NCBI RefSeq assembly: GCF_000482325.1
Contig: NZ_KI535298.1
Coordinates: 1-61,318, forward strand
DNA from: Bacillus sp. UNC438CL73TsuS30
GTDB lineage: Bacteria; Bacillota; Bacilli; Bacillales; Cytobacillaceae
Length of the DNA stretch: 61,318 nt
Reading direction: 5' to 3'
Position 1 is the first letter of the stretch. Every line of letters begins with the position of its first letter. The notes below the pieces were generated by a model. It saw only the letters and a program-made list of their open reading frames with translations. It did not search any database and was not told the DNA's origin. Below are positions 1 through 9,223 of the stretch, one piece after another. Position numbers and translations under genes: made by a program.

Positions 1-146
1 TACAACGGCTCACAAAGTTTATCTGCAAAGGTAAAGTCAACCACTTGTTCCACTCGGCTCCAAAAAGGATGGGGAGGAACCGAAGAGAAGACTTCATAAT
101 CTGATAGGGTTAACTGACCAAATGATTTATATTGAATGTGCGCCAT
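1..146 (-). CDS. IS1182-like transposase, N-terminal fragment (runs off left edge)
   Basis: The first 48 codons of a reverse-strand gene are visible; the rest lies outside the window. The N-terminus reads MAHIQYKSFGQLTLSDYEVF and continues with a PHPFW and an FADKLCEPLY segment. This resembles, from memory, the opening of IS1182-type transposases of Bacillus. The ATG sits behind a good GGAGTGATC ribosome site. An insertion sequence is therefore probably present with its 5' end in this window, but only one end can be seen. Whether the gene is intact cannot be judged. Confidence 0.7.
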   Translation of the reverse strand, partial: MAHIQYKSFGQLTLSDYEVFSSVPPHPFWSRVEQVVDFTFADKLCEPL

Positions 147-151
147 CACGA

Positions 152-200
152 TCACTCCATACGTAAGATATATCTTAATTTTACCGTACATATGGAGTGA
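152..200. repeat. Inverted repeat upstream of the transposase fragment
   Basis: TCACTCCAT at 152-160 is the exact inverse of ATGGAGTGA at 192-200, and an inner palindrome AAGATATATCTT lies at 165-176. It sits just upstream of the transposase start, so it could belong to the element's promoter or end region. The element boundary cannot be set because the other end is not visible. The rest of 201-412 is AT-rich and holds no gene I can support. Confidence 0.4.
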
Positions 201-412
201 GGTGATTAGTAGATTGGAAAATTTGGATAAAGTTTGTGAAAAAGGGGTTTTTTATGAGTTAATCGACGGTCTCAAATCTTCGCTTATTTCTTACTTATGC
301 TGGTTTCTTGATTAAGGACAAGACATCTTATTTAAAAAGGAGTGAGTTTTATCCAAAAATCCAAAAGAACCTTTTAAATTTACAAAGAGATCCTTTTAAA
401 AAACTTAGTTTT

Positions 413-1348
413 TCAATCTTTTTCAAGTTCAGCTTTCAAGAATTTTGCAAGTTCCAGCATGCCAAATTTCCCGGCATTGGCTTCAGCATCTGAATTATAG
501 TTCGTATTCGTATTGATATCATAGGTGAAAATTTCACCTTCCACATTGCGGATAAATTCGATACCAGCAATCTGAATCCCATTATCCGCTAACACTCGCT
601 GATATTTTTCAATGATCGGATCCGCAAAACCATCAATAATTTGGAACTTTGGTTTATTCTCTACCTCTTCCCCCACAGGGCAGAACAGGTCACCTATTTG
701 GCATGCGTCTGCAGGACATAATTGGAACCCTTCTGATGTGTCTACCTTAACCGCATATACAAATTTCCCGCCGACAAACTCACAGCGAGTAATATAGCTT
801 TCAGGAGCCTGAATATATTCCTGGATTAACGTAATACCATCAATCGATTCATCAAACGCTGGCCCTTCAACATAGGAACGAAGGGCTTCAATCGATTGGA
901 ATAACTGAACACCAAGTCCTTTTCCAGCCCGGTTATGCTTTGTAATAAACGGTGTACCGGCAAATTCGCGGGCAGCTTCGATTATTTGTTCTATTCCAAC
1001 AGCCGCAATCGTTCTTGGTGTACGAACTTCATGTTTATTCAACTCTAAGTATTGTAAAACCTTACTTACCTCCAACTGGAGAGCTCGTGTGCCATTAAAT
1101 ACTTTACGCCCATGAGCTTCAAGCCATGCAAGAACCTGCGCAGTCAATTCAGGCGCAAAGCGATGACCTCTTGTGTGAGAGGATGCACTCATTCTGTTAT
1201 AGAAGACCCCTTCTGGCGGTTCTTTCGCTAAATCAAGTCTCCCGTTGTCTAAATGCCATTCTTCGTATGGGACCTCCAGTTCGTCTAAACGCTTTGTTAA
1301 ATGAACAGTCCACTCGCTATTTTCATGTATGATATATACCTTTTTCAA
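413..1348 (-). CDS. ATP-grasp (RimK-like) ligase family protein
   Basis: About 311 residues. The central and C-terminal parts look like an ATP-grasp fold: a KVFNGTRALQLEVSK segment, TPFITKHNRAGKGLGVQ (nucleotide-binding loop), LIQEYI, and a C-terminal IEFIRNVEGEIFTYDINTNTNYN that matches the metal-binding end of RimK/glutamate-ligase-like enzymes. Such enzymes make amide bonds with ATP, but the substrate is unknown here. An upstream ATG at 1366 exists, but AGAGGAGA is ideally placed for a TTG start at 1348 (KKVYIIHE...), which I prefer. It is a single gene, divergent from inhA. Confidence 0.75.
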   Translation of the reverse strand: MKKVYIIHENSEWTVHLTKRLDELEVPYEEWHLDNGRLDLAKEPPEGVFYNRMSASSHTRGHRFAPELTAQVLAWLEAHGRKVFNGTRALQLEVSKVLQYLELNKHEVRTPRTIAAVGIEQIIEAAREFAGTPFITKHNRAGKGLGVQLFQSIEALRSYVEGPAFDESIDGITLIQEYIQAPESYITRCEFVGGKFVYAVKVDTSEGFQLCPADACQIGDLFCPVGEEVENKPKFQIIDGFADPIIEKYQRVLADNGIQIAGIEFIRNVEGEIFTYDINTNTNYNSDAEANAGKFGMLELAKFLKAELEKD

Positions 1349-1642
1349 AAGAAGATCTCCTCTCATTACTGATTTTACTAGTCTATCCGTTTTGAATATA
1401 CCACTATAAAAACTTCCCTATTTCTATAATAGAATAGTTTTTGCGTTTTTTTCAAAATTAATTTATTACAAAGATTATTTATTACCCCTGCAACTCTCCT
1501 ACACTTTAAAGCGAAAAAGTATTTCAAGAAATTATTCTCAAAAATTAATAGATTTTCAAAATAATCTAAATTTACCACTACTATTTAATTCCATTTTCCT
1601 ACATATTCGTAACTATTTTGAAATTTTAAGAAAATGGACTCA

Positions 1643-1671
1643 TTGTCTTGTCATAATTTTCAAAATATTAT
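1643..1671 (+). promoter_or_regulatory. Candidate sigma-A promoter of inhA
   Basis: TTGTCT (1643-1648), a 17-nt spacer and TATTAT (1666-1671) lie about 40 nt before the inhA start. The gap 1349-1710 is otherwise AT-rich with no gene seen. Confidence 0.45.
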
Positions 1672-1710
1672 GGAATTGTATCAAATTAAATCAGTTTAGG
1701 GGGAATTTGG

Positions 1711-4137
1711 TTGAAAAAGTTTTTAAAAACCGGTCTATCAACAGCCGTGATTGCCGGAACATTATTTGCAGGGTTTCCTGGCAACTACGCTAGCTCAACT
1801 GGGGGAGACATACTACATAAAAATCCTACTGTCTCACACTCTTACGGTTCACTAGACTTATCTGTAGTAAATGAAGACAAGTTACTAGATTCATTAATTA
1901 AACGTGGAGTGATTTCTAAGAGTGCCTCTTCTGCGGAAAAGCAAAAAGCATTGCAAAACTATTTAGAGTTAAAAGGGAAACAAGACAAAGCCACACAATC
2001 CGATCCACTAGCTGCTAAGGTCAAAGCAGCTGATTCCGAAAAACAACGGAAATTCAAAGACTTTAATAAAGGTCTCTTAAAAGGTAAAGGAAACAAATAT
2101 GGGCAGTTAAAGGGAAATCCGGATCCAGTTGAGGAAGGGACTTCACCTGGAGTACAGAAAAAAGGGAAACTATTAACCCTGATGGTAGAATTTTCTGACC
2201 TTCCACATAACACTCTTAAACCTACTGAAACTGATAACTACTACAAAGATTATGATACCGATCATTTTGAAAATATGATATTTGGCGACAAAGGACAATA
2301 TAAAGGCCCAAATGGCGAAGAGCAAGTTTCGCAAAAGCAATTTTATGAAGAACAATCAGGCGGTACTTATACAATTGAAGGGAAAGCTTATGGTTGGTTA
2401 AAAGTGCCTGGAACTGCTTCTTACTATGGTGCTGACGATCCAAAAGGCGGCCATGATAATGTTGTGGACAGTGAATCAGAAGGCGGAGCCCAACAACTTG
2501 TAAAAGATGCACTTGTAGCTGCAAAAGCTGAAGGCGTTCCTCTACAAAACTATGATTTAGAAGATCCACATGATTTGGACCGAGACGGTAACTTCTGGGA
2601 ACCAGATGGTTTAGTTGACCACTTACAAATTATTCACTCTGGGATGGGACAAGAAGCTGGCGGAGGTGCTTTAGGTGATAATGCGATTTGGTCGCATCGT
2701 TCAGCTGTTTTCTTTGATCCAGATGGTTTAGGAAAAGGCTTGCCTGGATTCTATGATTATACTGTAATGCCGGAAGATGGTGCCACCGGAGTATTCGCTC
2801 ATGAATATGGTCATGACTTAGGTCTTCCTGATGAATATGATACTCAGTATACTGGAACTGGTGAAGCAATCGGCTACTGGTCCATCATGGCGAGCGGTTC
2901 ATGGGCTGGTAAAATCCCTGGTGCGGAACCAACAGGATTCTCTCCATTTGCAAAACAGTACTTCCAATCTACCCTTGGCGGAAAATGGACAAACCCAGTT
3001 GTTGTAAATTGGGATGATGTTTCTACGAAGGGAACTCAATTCTTACTTGACCAGGCAAATTCACCACTTGGAAAAAATGATCAAGCAATCCGTATTAATT
3101 TACCAACAAAAATTACACCTATTAACACCCCTACTGGAAGCTATGAGTATTGGGGTGGACAAGCGGATGAGTCTGATACAAACATGGTTACCGACGTTGA
3201 TTTATCAGATAAATCTTCAGCAACCTTAACGTTTGATGCTTGGTATGATATCGAGCCACAATGGGATTTTGCCTTTGTTCAAGTTTCTACCGATAATGGT
3301 ACAACTTGGAAATCATTAGGTAATGCGAATACTCGCACTGATGTAGTTTCTAATGGATATCCAACAATTAAAAACTCTATGCCTGGTTTTACTGGAAGTA
3401 CTAATGGCAAATGGCAGCCTCAGTCATTCGACTTATCTGAGTATAAAGGTCAAAAAATTAAACTTCGCCTGCGCTATGCAACTGACTGGGGAAGTTCATA
3501 CACCGGCTTCTATGCAGACAACATCAAGGTTGTTGCCGACGGTGAAACTTTAGTGGATGACGGTGCTGAAAATGCCACTTCTAAATTTACTTTAAACGGA
3601 TTTTCAAAAGAAGATGGAAACAAGTATAGTGACCACTACTATTTGTTAGAATGGCGCAACCATAAAGGTGTTGACGAAGGTCTTGCCCATATTGCACGAG
3701 GTAAATCATTAATGAGCTATGATGGCGGTTTAGTGGTTTGGTACGTAGACAATAGCTTTACTGATAACTGGACAGGTCCAGTATCAGCAGGCGGTCATCC
3801 TGGAGATGGATTCTTAGGTGTAGTTGACGCCCACTTAGGTAACGACCTAGAATGGCTCCTAAGCACTGGAAAAACTGCCGAAGCAAGCACTCGCTACCAT
3901 ATTGCTGACGCTGCCTTTGGTCTAGATCCAACATCTGGTCTAAATATTGACTATCCAGGTGTACAAACATTGACTGCACCAAGCCAACCAGCGGTATCAT
4001 TATTTAATGATAGCAACTCATTCAAAAACACATTTATGCCGGATGCCGGTCGAAACATCGGTAACTATGGCCTAAAGGTTCGTGTTAACGGCGAATCCAA
4101 AGACAAATCCGTCGGCTCAATCGTAATCTATAAATAA
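1711..4137 (+). CDS. inhA: Immune inhibitor A, secreted M6 zinc metalloprotease
   Basis: 808 residues starting at TTG behind a TTAGGGGGA ribosome site. A signal peptide covers about residues 1-28 (KK, hydrophobic core, AS). A propeptide-like charged region runs to about 150. The M6 peptidase domain carries the zinc motif HEYGH at 364-368 followed by DLGLPDEYD and a SIMASGSW Met-turn-like segment. After about 440 come the beta-rich VEG-like domains typical of InhA/PrtV proteases. Family members degrade host antimicrobial and matrix proteins in pathogens, and probably serve general proteolysis in soil species. The length is normal for the family. It is a single gene closed by a bidirectional terminator. 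Confidence 0.93.
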   Translation: MKKFLKTGLSTAVIAGTLFAGFPGNYASSTGGDILHKNPTVSHSYGSLDLSVVNEDKLLDSLIKRGVISKSASSAEKQKALQNYLELKGKQDKATQSDPLAAKVKAADSEKQRKFKDFNKGLLKGKGNKYGQLKGNPDPVEEGTSPGVQKKGKLLTLMVEFSDLPHNTLKPTETDNYYKDYDTDHFENMIFGDKGQYKGPNGEEQVSQKQFYEEQSGGTYTIEGKAYGWLKVPGTASYYGADDPKGGHDNVVDSESEGGAQQLVKDALVAAKAEGVPLQNYDLEDPHDLDRDGNFWEPDGLVDHLQIIHSGMGQEAGGGALGDNAIWSHRSAVFFDPDGLGKGLPGFYDYTVMPEDGATGVFAHEYGHDLGLPDEYDTQYTGTGEAIGYWSIMASGSWAGKIPGAEPTGFSPFAKQYFQSTLGGKWTNPVVVNWDDVSTKGTQFLLDQANSPLGKNDQAIRINLPTKITPINTPTGSYEYWGGQADESDTNMVTDVDLSDKSSATLTFDAWYDIEPQWDFAFVQVSTDNGTTWKSLGNANTRTDVVSNGYPTIKNSMPGFTGSTNGKWQPQSFDLSEYKGQKIKLRLRYATDWGSSYTGFYADNIKVVADGETLVDDGAENATSKFTLNGFSKEDGNKYSDHYYLLEWRNHKGVDEGLAHIARGKSLMSYDGGLVVWYVDNSFTDNWTGPVSAGGHPGDGFLGVVDAHLGNDLEWLLSTGKTAEASTRYHIADAAFGLDPTSGLNIDYPGVQTLTAPSQPAVSLFNDSNSFKNTFMPDAGRNIGNYGLKVRVNGESKDKSVGSIVIYK

Positions 4138-4144
4138 CTGTAAG

Positions 4145-4178
4145 AAAAAGGTCGATTCATTGTGAATCGACCTTTTTC
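4145..4178. terminator. Bidirectional terminator between inhA and the L,D-transpeptidase
   Basis: AAAAAGGTCGATTC pairs with GAATCGACCTTTTT. A- and T-runs on both sides make it suitable for the two convergent genes. Confidence 0.85.
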
Positions 4179-4186
4179 TTTAGAAA

Positions 4187-4675
4187 TTATTGGTGAATAA
4201 CCACCCTGGTTCCATTCGGTACTGTATCGGAAAGTTGTAGTACATCTCTGTTGTACATTCTTACACATCCGTGGGAAACGGCCTTTCCAATCGAACTTGG
4301 ATTATTTGTCCCATGGATTCCATAGCCTTGTTTGGAAAGTGAAAGCCACATGACTCCAAATGGTCCCCCGGGATTCATTTGCCGGTTTACAATCACGAAC
4401 TCACCCGTTGGAGTATTCGTCAGCATTTTCCCAACGGCAATTGGAAAAATTTTCACTAACTTTCCATTGTGGTATAATGCAAGTCTTCTTTTTCCTACAG
4501 AAACATCAATCGAATATGGAATTGTATTCGGGTCAGGCAGGCCAGGAATTTGAACTTTTTGACCTACATGTAAATGTCCAATTCCGGGGTTTGCTGCATA
4601 AAGTTGGTGCAAATTCACTCGATAATCTGCAGAAATCGACGCAAGTGTTTCCCCGCGTTTGACTGTATGAATCAT
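4187..4675 (-). CDS. LysM domain L,D-transpeptidase (YkuD family)
   Basis: 162 residues. An N-terminal LysM domain (about 1-45, beginning IHTVKRGETLASI) is followed by a YkuD catalytic domain. The active-site signature SHGCVRM places H135 and catalytic C137, with upstream HGTN at 121-124. Such enzymes form 3-3 crosslinks in, or attach proteins to, peptidoglycan; Bacillus homologues are spore- or wall-associated. There is no signal peptide, as in B. subtilis YkuD. It is transcribed divergently from the LysR gene. Confidence 0.9.
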   Translation of the reverse strand: MIHTVKRGETLASISADYRVNLHQLYAANPGIGHLHVGQKVQIPGLPDPNTIPYSIDVSVGKRRLALYHNGKLVKIFPIAVGKMLTNTPTGEFVIVNRQMNPGGPFGVMWLSLSKQGYGIHGTNNPSSIGKAVSHGCVRMYNRDVLQLSDTVPNGTRVVIHQ

Positions 4676-4798
4676 GACTTCCCACCTTTTTTCAATATGA
4701 TATGCCCGGACAAGTTTACCGTTGCCAACATTAAAGGCAGAAGCTATTATGAACTGCGTCCTTCAATCGATATAATAGCAAATAGGAGGTTTAAAAAA

Positions 4799-5692
4799 AT
4801 GGATATACGTCAGCTAAAATATTTTTTAGAAATTGCCAAACACAAAAGTATTACAAAGGCAGCGGAATCTCTCCATGTTTCACAGCCCGCCCTCAGCAAA
4901 ATGATGAAAGGCCTTGAAGATGAGCTCGGCATTCCACTCATCATTCGCTCAAATAAAACAAGTGATATCACAGACGCAGGCTTAATTGTCATGGAGTATG
5001 CTCAGAAAATGCTGCTGTTAATGGATGAAATGTCTACAACCCTTAATGATATGACCAATCTATCAAGAGGACAAATTCACATCGGCATCCCGCCCATTAT
5101 CGGCAGTCTCTTTTTTCCAAAAGTACTGGCAAAATTTCATAAAGCTTACCCTAATGTACAAATCAATATAACCGAATATGGTGGAGCAAGGGTCGTAAAA
5201 AGTGTTGATGAAGGAGAGTTTGAATTAGGAGTGGCTGTCCTTCCTGTTTCAGAAAAAGATTTTGATGTCTATCCAATCGTCGAGGAGGAATTGAAATTAT
5301 TAGTTCATCATGAACATCCCTTTGCAGATCGGGAAATGGTTAATCTTCATGAATTAAGAGATGAGGAATTTATTTTTTACAGTGAGGAATTCGCTTTGCA
5401 TCAATTCGTCCGAGATGAATGTATTAATCAAGGCTTCGAACCGAAAATATTATATAAAAGCTCGCAATGGGATTTTATGTCGGAAATGGTAGCGGCCAAT
5501 TTAGGCGTAACGGCACTTCCGGATTCTATTTGTCATCGTGTCCTTAATCCTGAAATTAAAATTATTAAACTGCGTCCAGTCATTCCCTGGAAGCTAGCCG
5601 TGATTACGAAAAAAGGGCGTTATATATCATACGCTTCTCGAACCTTTATTAATTTTATTCTCAGTGCAAAGCAATTTTTCCATTATAACTAA
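4799..5692 (+). CDS. cidR: LysR-family regulator of the cid genes (CidR-like)
   Basis: 297 residues with an N-terminal winged HTH (MDIRQLKYFLEIAKHKSI, then AAESLHVSQPALSKMMKGLE) and a C-terminal LysR effector domain. An in-frame extension upstream to 4574 is open, but AATAGGAGG just before the ATG at 4799 and the family's standard start decide this site. It sits directly upstream of cidA and cidB in the same direction, as B. subtilis ywbI does with ywbH and ywbG. In staphylococci CidR activates cidABC in response to acetate or overflow metabolism; the same role is inferred here. Confidence 0.85.
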   Translation: MDIRQLKYFLEIAKHKSITKAAESLHVSQPALSKMMKGLEDELGIPLIIRSNKTSDITDAGLIVMEYAQKMLLLMDEMSTTLNDMTNLSRGQIHIGIPPIIGSLFFPKVLAKFHKAYPNVQINITEYGGARVVKSVDEGEFELGVAVLPVSEKDFDVYPIVEEELKLLVHHEHPFADREMVNLHELRDEEFIFYSEEFALHQFVRDECINQGFEPKILYKSSQWDFMSEMVAANLGVTALPDSICHRVLNPEIKIIKLRPVIPWKLAVITKKGRYISYASRTFINFILSAKQFFHYN

Positions 5693-5796
5693 AAGTAATG
5701 TCCCTGATTCCAAATATGTATTTTACGAATAACCAATTTCATCGTAACATTACCTAGTAATTACAAATGATGCTTTTTTCAAGGAAGGTTGTTAGG

Positions 5797-6165
5797 ATGA
5801 AACTACTAAAAATTTGTATCCAAATCGCATTTATCGATTTATTTTTTATTCTTGGCATGGCAATCAAGTCGTTTATCCACGGGCCCATTCCAGCATCCAT
5901 GATTGGTTTACTCCTATTGTTTTTCGCTCTAAAGTTAAAAATTGTTAAACTTGCTTGGATTGAACAGGGCGGAAAATGGCTGCTCGCTGAATTGTTGCTC
6001 TTTTTTGTTCCATCTGCTGTGGGGATCGTAAATTATAAAGAAATCTTGGGGTTTGAAGGGATCGAAACGATTGCTTTAATTATTTTTAGCACGATTATCG
6101 TCATGGGAACTACCGCGTTTGTATCTGAAAAAATATATAACCATAAAAGAAGTGATGCAATATGA
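5797..6165 (+). CDS. cidA: CidA/LrgA holin-like membrane protein
   Basis: 122 residues and about four hydrophobic segments; the LrgA-family core reads FIHGPIPASMIGLLLLF, then WLLAELLLFFVPSAVGI. I start at the ATG at 5797 behind AAGGAAGG rather than at 5767, because family members begin just before the first membrane helix. CidA-like proteins act as holin-like pores and modulate murein hydrolase activity and cell death, and have also been linked to pyruvate transport together with CidB/LrgB. The stop overlaps the cidB start by 4 nt, indicating translational coupling. Confidence 0.88.
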   Translation: MKLLKICIQIAFIDLFFILGMAIKSFIHGPIPASMIGLLLLFFALKLKIVKLAWIEQGGKWLLAELLLFFVPSAVGIVNYKEILGFEGIETIALIIFSTIIVMGTTAFVSEKIYNHKRSDAI

Positions 6166-6857
6166 AAATTATTTTTTTCACATTAATAACGTATCTATTT
6201 TACCGCCTTTCTAAAAAGGCTTACATGAAATGGTCTTTTCCGTTATTTCATCCATTATTGATTGCACCGCTAGCATTAATTGGTCTCATTAAAATAATCC
6301 ATGTTTCAGCGGATATTTATCTAGAGTCGACCAACATTTTAAGTTACATGCTTGGACCGGCAACCGTTGCCTTTGCCATTCCAATCTATAAGCATTTTCA
6401 TTTGATTAAAAAATATATTGGAAACATCTTAATCAGTATTACAACAGGAAGCTTCATTGCTATTTTATCTTCCTTAGGACTTTCTAAGCTTATCCATTTA
6501 AATCCAGATTTTGTTATTAGTATCCTGCCAAGATCCATTACAACACCGATTGCCATAGAGGTTTCGAAGGAAATTGGTGGACTTCCAACTTTAACAACGG
6601 TATTTGTCATATTAACTGGCGTTGTTGGTGGAGTTGTCGGTCCGATGGTTATGAAAGGATTATCGATAAAAACACCGATTGCCAAAGGGCTTGCACTTGG
6701 GATGGCGGCACACGGTGCCGGAACGAATAAAGCCATGGAATATGGTGAACAAGAAGGAACCTTTTCAACACTTGCAATGATTTTTGCCGCTTGGATTACC
6801 TTGATTTTATGCTTTTCCTTTATTCCTGTACTGATGAATTTTATTCATATTCATTAA
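6162..6857 (+). CDS. cidB: CidB/LrgB family membrane protein
   Basis: 231 residues, polytopic throughout. It shows the LrgB signatures LPRSITTPIAIEVSKEIGG, LTGVVGGVVGPMVM and AHGAGTNKAMEYGEQEGTFS. It is the obligate partner of CidA in this two-gene family (PF04172). Its ATG overlaps the cidA stop (ATGA), and a terminator follows directly, so the unit cidR-cidA-cidB ends here. Confidence 0.9.
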   Translation: MKIIFFTLITYLFYRLSKKAYMKWSFPLFHPLLIAPLALIGLIKIIHVSADIYLESTNILSYMLGPATVAFAIPIYKHFHLIKKYIGNILISITTGSFIAILSSLGLSKLIHLNPDFVISILPRSITTPIAIEVSKEIGGLPTLTTVFVILTGVVGGVVGPMVMKGLSIKTPIAKGLALGMAAHGAGTNKAMEYGEQEGTFSTLAMIFAAWITLILCFSFIPVLMNFIHIH

Positions 6858-6895
6858 AAAACTGCCTTGCGATTTATCGGAAAGGCAGTTTTTTC
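6856..6895 (+). terminator. Terminator after cidB
   Basis: AAAACTGCCTT ... AAGGCAGTTTTTT hairpin. It also has an A-run on the far side and may serve the convergent aminotransferase gene. Confidence 0.8.
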
Positions 6896-6903
6896 GATTT
6901 AAA

Positions 6904-8409
6904 TCAATCACTTAATCGGAACAGTGGTGCCATGTCTTCACGAATATGGTGGATATAAAAATAGTCATTACTAGCTGGATCGTAAACATAATCCTTTTTC
7001 CAAACATCGATATTCGCAATAATTTCTTTTATTGCATGAATAAACAACCAAATTTCCTCATTTGTCATAATCGGATGCAGGGAAAAACGAACCCAGCCAG
7101 GTTTTGTAGATAGATCCCCATGGTTAATTTTATCTGTTATTTGCTTTGAGGCAGGTTGATCAATCTGATATAAATAATGGCCATATGTTCCGGCACATGA
7201 GCAACCACCCCTGACCTGAAAGCCAAAACGATCATTCAGCAAACGAACGATTAAATTATAATGGATATTTTCAATGTAAAAAGAAATAATTCCTAAACGG
7301 TTTTTTACGTGACCGTCTAATATATGAAAGGTTGGAATTTTTTCAAGTTGTGGCAATAGGATTCCTAGCAGCTCTTTTTCTCTTTTCAATATATTTTCAA
7401 CGCCCATTTGCTCTTTTAATTTTATGCAAAGGGCTGTGCGAATCGCTTGCAAAATCCCTGGGGTTCCTCCATCCTCTCTGAGTTCAATATCCGGATAATA
7501 ATGATGCTCCCCCCAAGGATTGGTCCAAAGTACAGTTCCTCCCCCCGGATGGTCCGGTACCAGATTTGAATAAAGCCTTGAATCAAAAACTAATACCCCG
7601 CTTGTTCCCGGCCCACCTAAAAACTTATGAGGCGAGAAAACAATCGCATCTAACTTTTCTAAAGGATCCTCCGGATGCATATCGATTTTGACATATGGTG
7701 CAGAGGCAGCAAAATCGACAAAACATAATCCTCCATGTTGATGCATGATTTTTGCTAATTGACGATAAGGGGTTTCGATTCCCGTAACATTCGAACAAGC
7801 CGTAAAAGACCCTATTTTCACTGGACGTTCACGATATTTGTGGAGAAGCTCCTCCAATTGCTGAACATCAATCTCTCCGGTTGAGCTAGGTTTTAAAATG
7901 ACAACCTCACCGATGGTCTCAAGCCAAGTTGTCTGATTTGAATGATGCTCCATATGAGTGATAAAAATTACGGGGCGCTCTTTTTCAGGAATTTGCAAAT
8001 ACCCTCTTAACTGTTCGGGCACCCGCAACCCTAAGATTCTCTGAAATTTATTGATCACTGAGGTCATCCCGAAGCCATCCAGAATAAGCGAATCCCGTTC
8101 ATCCGCGTTGACATGATCTTTTATAATTTTTTTGGATTGTTTATAGATAGCGGTCATCATTAAACTTGTTGTATTGGACTCTGTATGTGTGTTTGCCATA
8201 AAGGGGCCAAATACCTCTGATATTTTCCTTTCGATTGGGCGGTAAAGACGCCCGCTTGCCGTCCAGTCCGTATAAATAATTTTCTTTTTTCCATAGGGCG
8301 TATCATATTCATGATTGATTCCGATCACTTGAGAGCGAAATCTTTGAAAATATTCCTCCAGGTTTTCTGGCAGTGAATAGGTTTTACTGCCGATCATGGC
8401 GGTGATCAT
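6904..8409 (-). CDS. Aminotransferase class V / cysteine-desulfurase-like PLP enzyme
   Basis: 501 residues from the ATG at 8409; a GTG at 8418 is possible but lies too close to the AGGAGAGG ribosome site. The fold-type I PLP layout is visible: YTDWTASGRLYRPIE near the N-terminus, a THMEHHSN loop, CFVDFAASAPY (PLP-ring aspartate) and SPHKFLGGPGTSG with the probable Schiff-base lysine near residue 262. RGGCSCAG near the C-terminus resembles the active-site Cys loop of SufS/CsdA enzymes. It is longer than typical SufS (about 405 residues) and has no suf neighbours, so its substrate is unknown. Confidence 0.82.
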   Translation of the reverse strand: MITAMIGSKTYSLPENLEEYFQRFRSQVIGINHEYDTPYGKKKIIYTDWTASGRLYRPIERKISEVFGPFMANTHTESNTTSLMMTAIYKQSKKIIKDHVNADERDSLILDGFGMTSVINKFQRILGLRVPEQLRGYLQIPEKERPVIFITHMEHHSNQTTWLETIGEVVILKPSSTGEIDVQQLEELLHKYRERPVKIGSFTACSNVTGIETPYRQLAKIMHQHGGLCFVDFAASAPYVKIDMHPEDPLEKLDAIVFSPHKFLGGPGTSGVLVFDSRLYSNLVPDHPGGGTVLWTNPWGEHHYYPDIELREDGGTPGILQAIRTALCIKLKEQMGVENILKREKELLGILLPQLEKIPTFHILDGHVKNRLGIISFYIENIHYNLIVRLLNDRFGFQVRGGCSCAGTYGHYLYQIDQPASKQITDKINHGDLSTKPGWVRFSLHPIMTNEEIWLFIHAIKEIIANIDVWKKDYVYDPASNDYFYIHHIREDMAPLFRLSD

Positions 8410-8487
8410 CTGCTTCACCTCTCCTCTATCCTGTTAATCAATATATGCAAGGTGAAGGGATGCGGGTTCATGTTCTAAAGCATCATA

Positions 8488-8520
8488 AAAAGCAGCTTTA
8501 TACCGTAAAAGCTGCTTCCA
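8488..8520 (-). terminator. Terminator of the small coiled-coil gene
   Basis: On the reverse strand GAAGCAGCTTT ... AAAGCTGCTTTTT forms a stem with a U-run, just downstream of the gene ending at 8538. Confidence 0.75.
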
Positions 8521-8537
8521 TCCGGATATATTCATAC

Positions 8538-8885
8538 TTATGAAACATTCAATTTAGCTGATTCTTTCCGAGTGACTTCGTCAATTTTTTGAATAAACAT
8601 TTGAAAAACCTTTCGTTTCTCTTCTAGGTCTCGTATGTACACTTTTAGTTGGTTATAACTTTCCTCAAAAGGTTTATGGTACATTTGCCGAATACTCTCT
8701 ATGATCTCCTCATTTACCGTTGATTGAATTACTTGTTTCGTAATGTTGTATTTATATGAATATACCTTTAACTCTTGCGCTACCTCTTCATATTCTTTAT
8801 CAATTTCACCAAGGAAATTGGATATATCCTCTTTCCAATCATCCAATGATTTTTGTAAATATGATTTTACTAGTGTCTCTTCCAT
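8538..8885 (-). CDS. Hypothetical coiled-coil protein
   Basis: 115 residues, strongly charged and helical, starting at the ATG behind AAAGGTGG. It has no membrane segment, signal peptide or cysteine. The heptad-like stretches DDWKEDISNFLGEIDKEYEEV and RDLEEKRKVFQMFIQKIDEV suggest an antiparallel coiled coil. I do not recognise the family. It is monocistronic with its own terminator and is divergent from the glycine riboswitch region. Confidence 0.75.
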   Translation of the reverse strand: MEETLVKSYLQKSLDDWKEDISNFLGEIDKEYEEVAQELKVYSYKYNITKQVIQSTVNEEIIESIRQMYHKPFEESYNQLKVYIRDLEEKRKVFQMFIQKIDEVTRKESAKLNVS

Positions 8886-9050
8886 AAAACCACCACCTTT
8901 TAGTCTTATCAATTAGTATAGCGGTGTTTGTTTACATAATAATTTCTGTCCGTTTACAATATAATTATTTTTAAATCAACAAAGACTTAACAAATTGTTA
9001 ACATTTTTTTCATCTGTTTTTAATCGGTTCAGTTTATTATGTTTATTGTA

Positions 9051-9141
9051 GGTCAAAGTTGTCCGGGCTTAAAATACTCTGGTTAGGAGTTCACCTGTTG
9101 GAGTGAGTTTTTGGCTATGATGCTAAGCTCGAACAACGGCC
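9051..9141 (+). ncRNA. Unassigned rod-like RNA structure (candidate leader or small RNA)
   Basis: Nested complementary segments form a long imperfect rod: GGTC 9051-9054 with GGCC 9138-9141, GTTGT 9058-9062 with ACAAC 9133-9137, and GGCTTA 9066-9071 with TAAGCT 9124-9129. Inner ACTC/GAGT and GGT/ACC pairs complete it. It lies in an otherwise gene-free 520-nt gap, about 85 nt before the glycine aptamer. I could not match it to a riboswitch or small RNA family I know. Confidence 0.4.
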
Positions 9142-9223
9142 ACACAAATTCTACATATTTTTCTTATTGACTGAAATCTTTTTCCTTGATAAGATTTGGT
9201 TAATTCAATATAGCAGGCTATGA

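Noticed and set aside
4574..4798. Upstream extension of the LysR protein
   Set aside because: It overlaps the divergent L,D-transpeptidase gene, and the ATG at 4799 has the family start and a strong AGGAGG.
5797..6857. Toxin-antitoxin or phage holin cassette
   Set aside because: Sequence and order match cellular cidR-cidA-cidB, with no phage genes around.
9051..9141. First aptamer of a tandem glycine riboswitch
   Set aside because: It lacks the GGAGAGA and CCGAAGG/AGGCAAAAGGACAG core, so it is kept as an unassigned structure.
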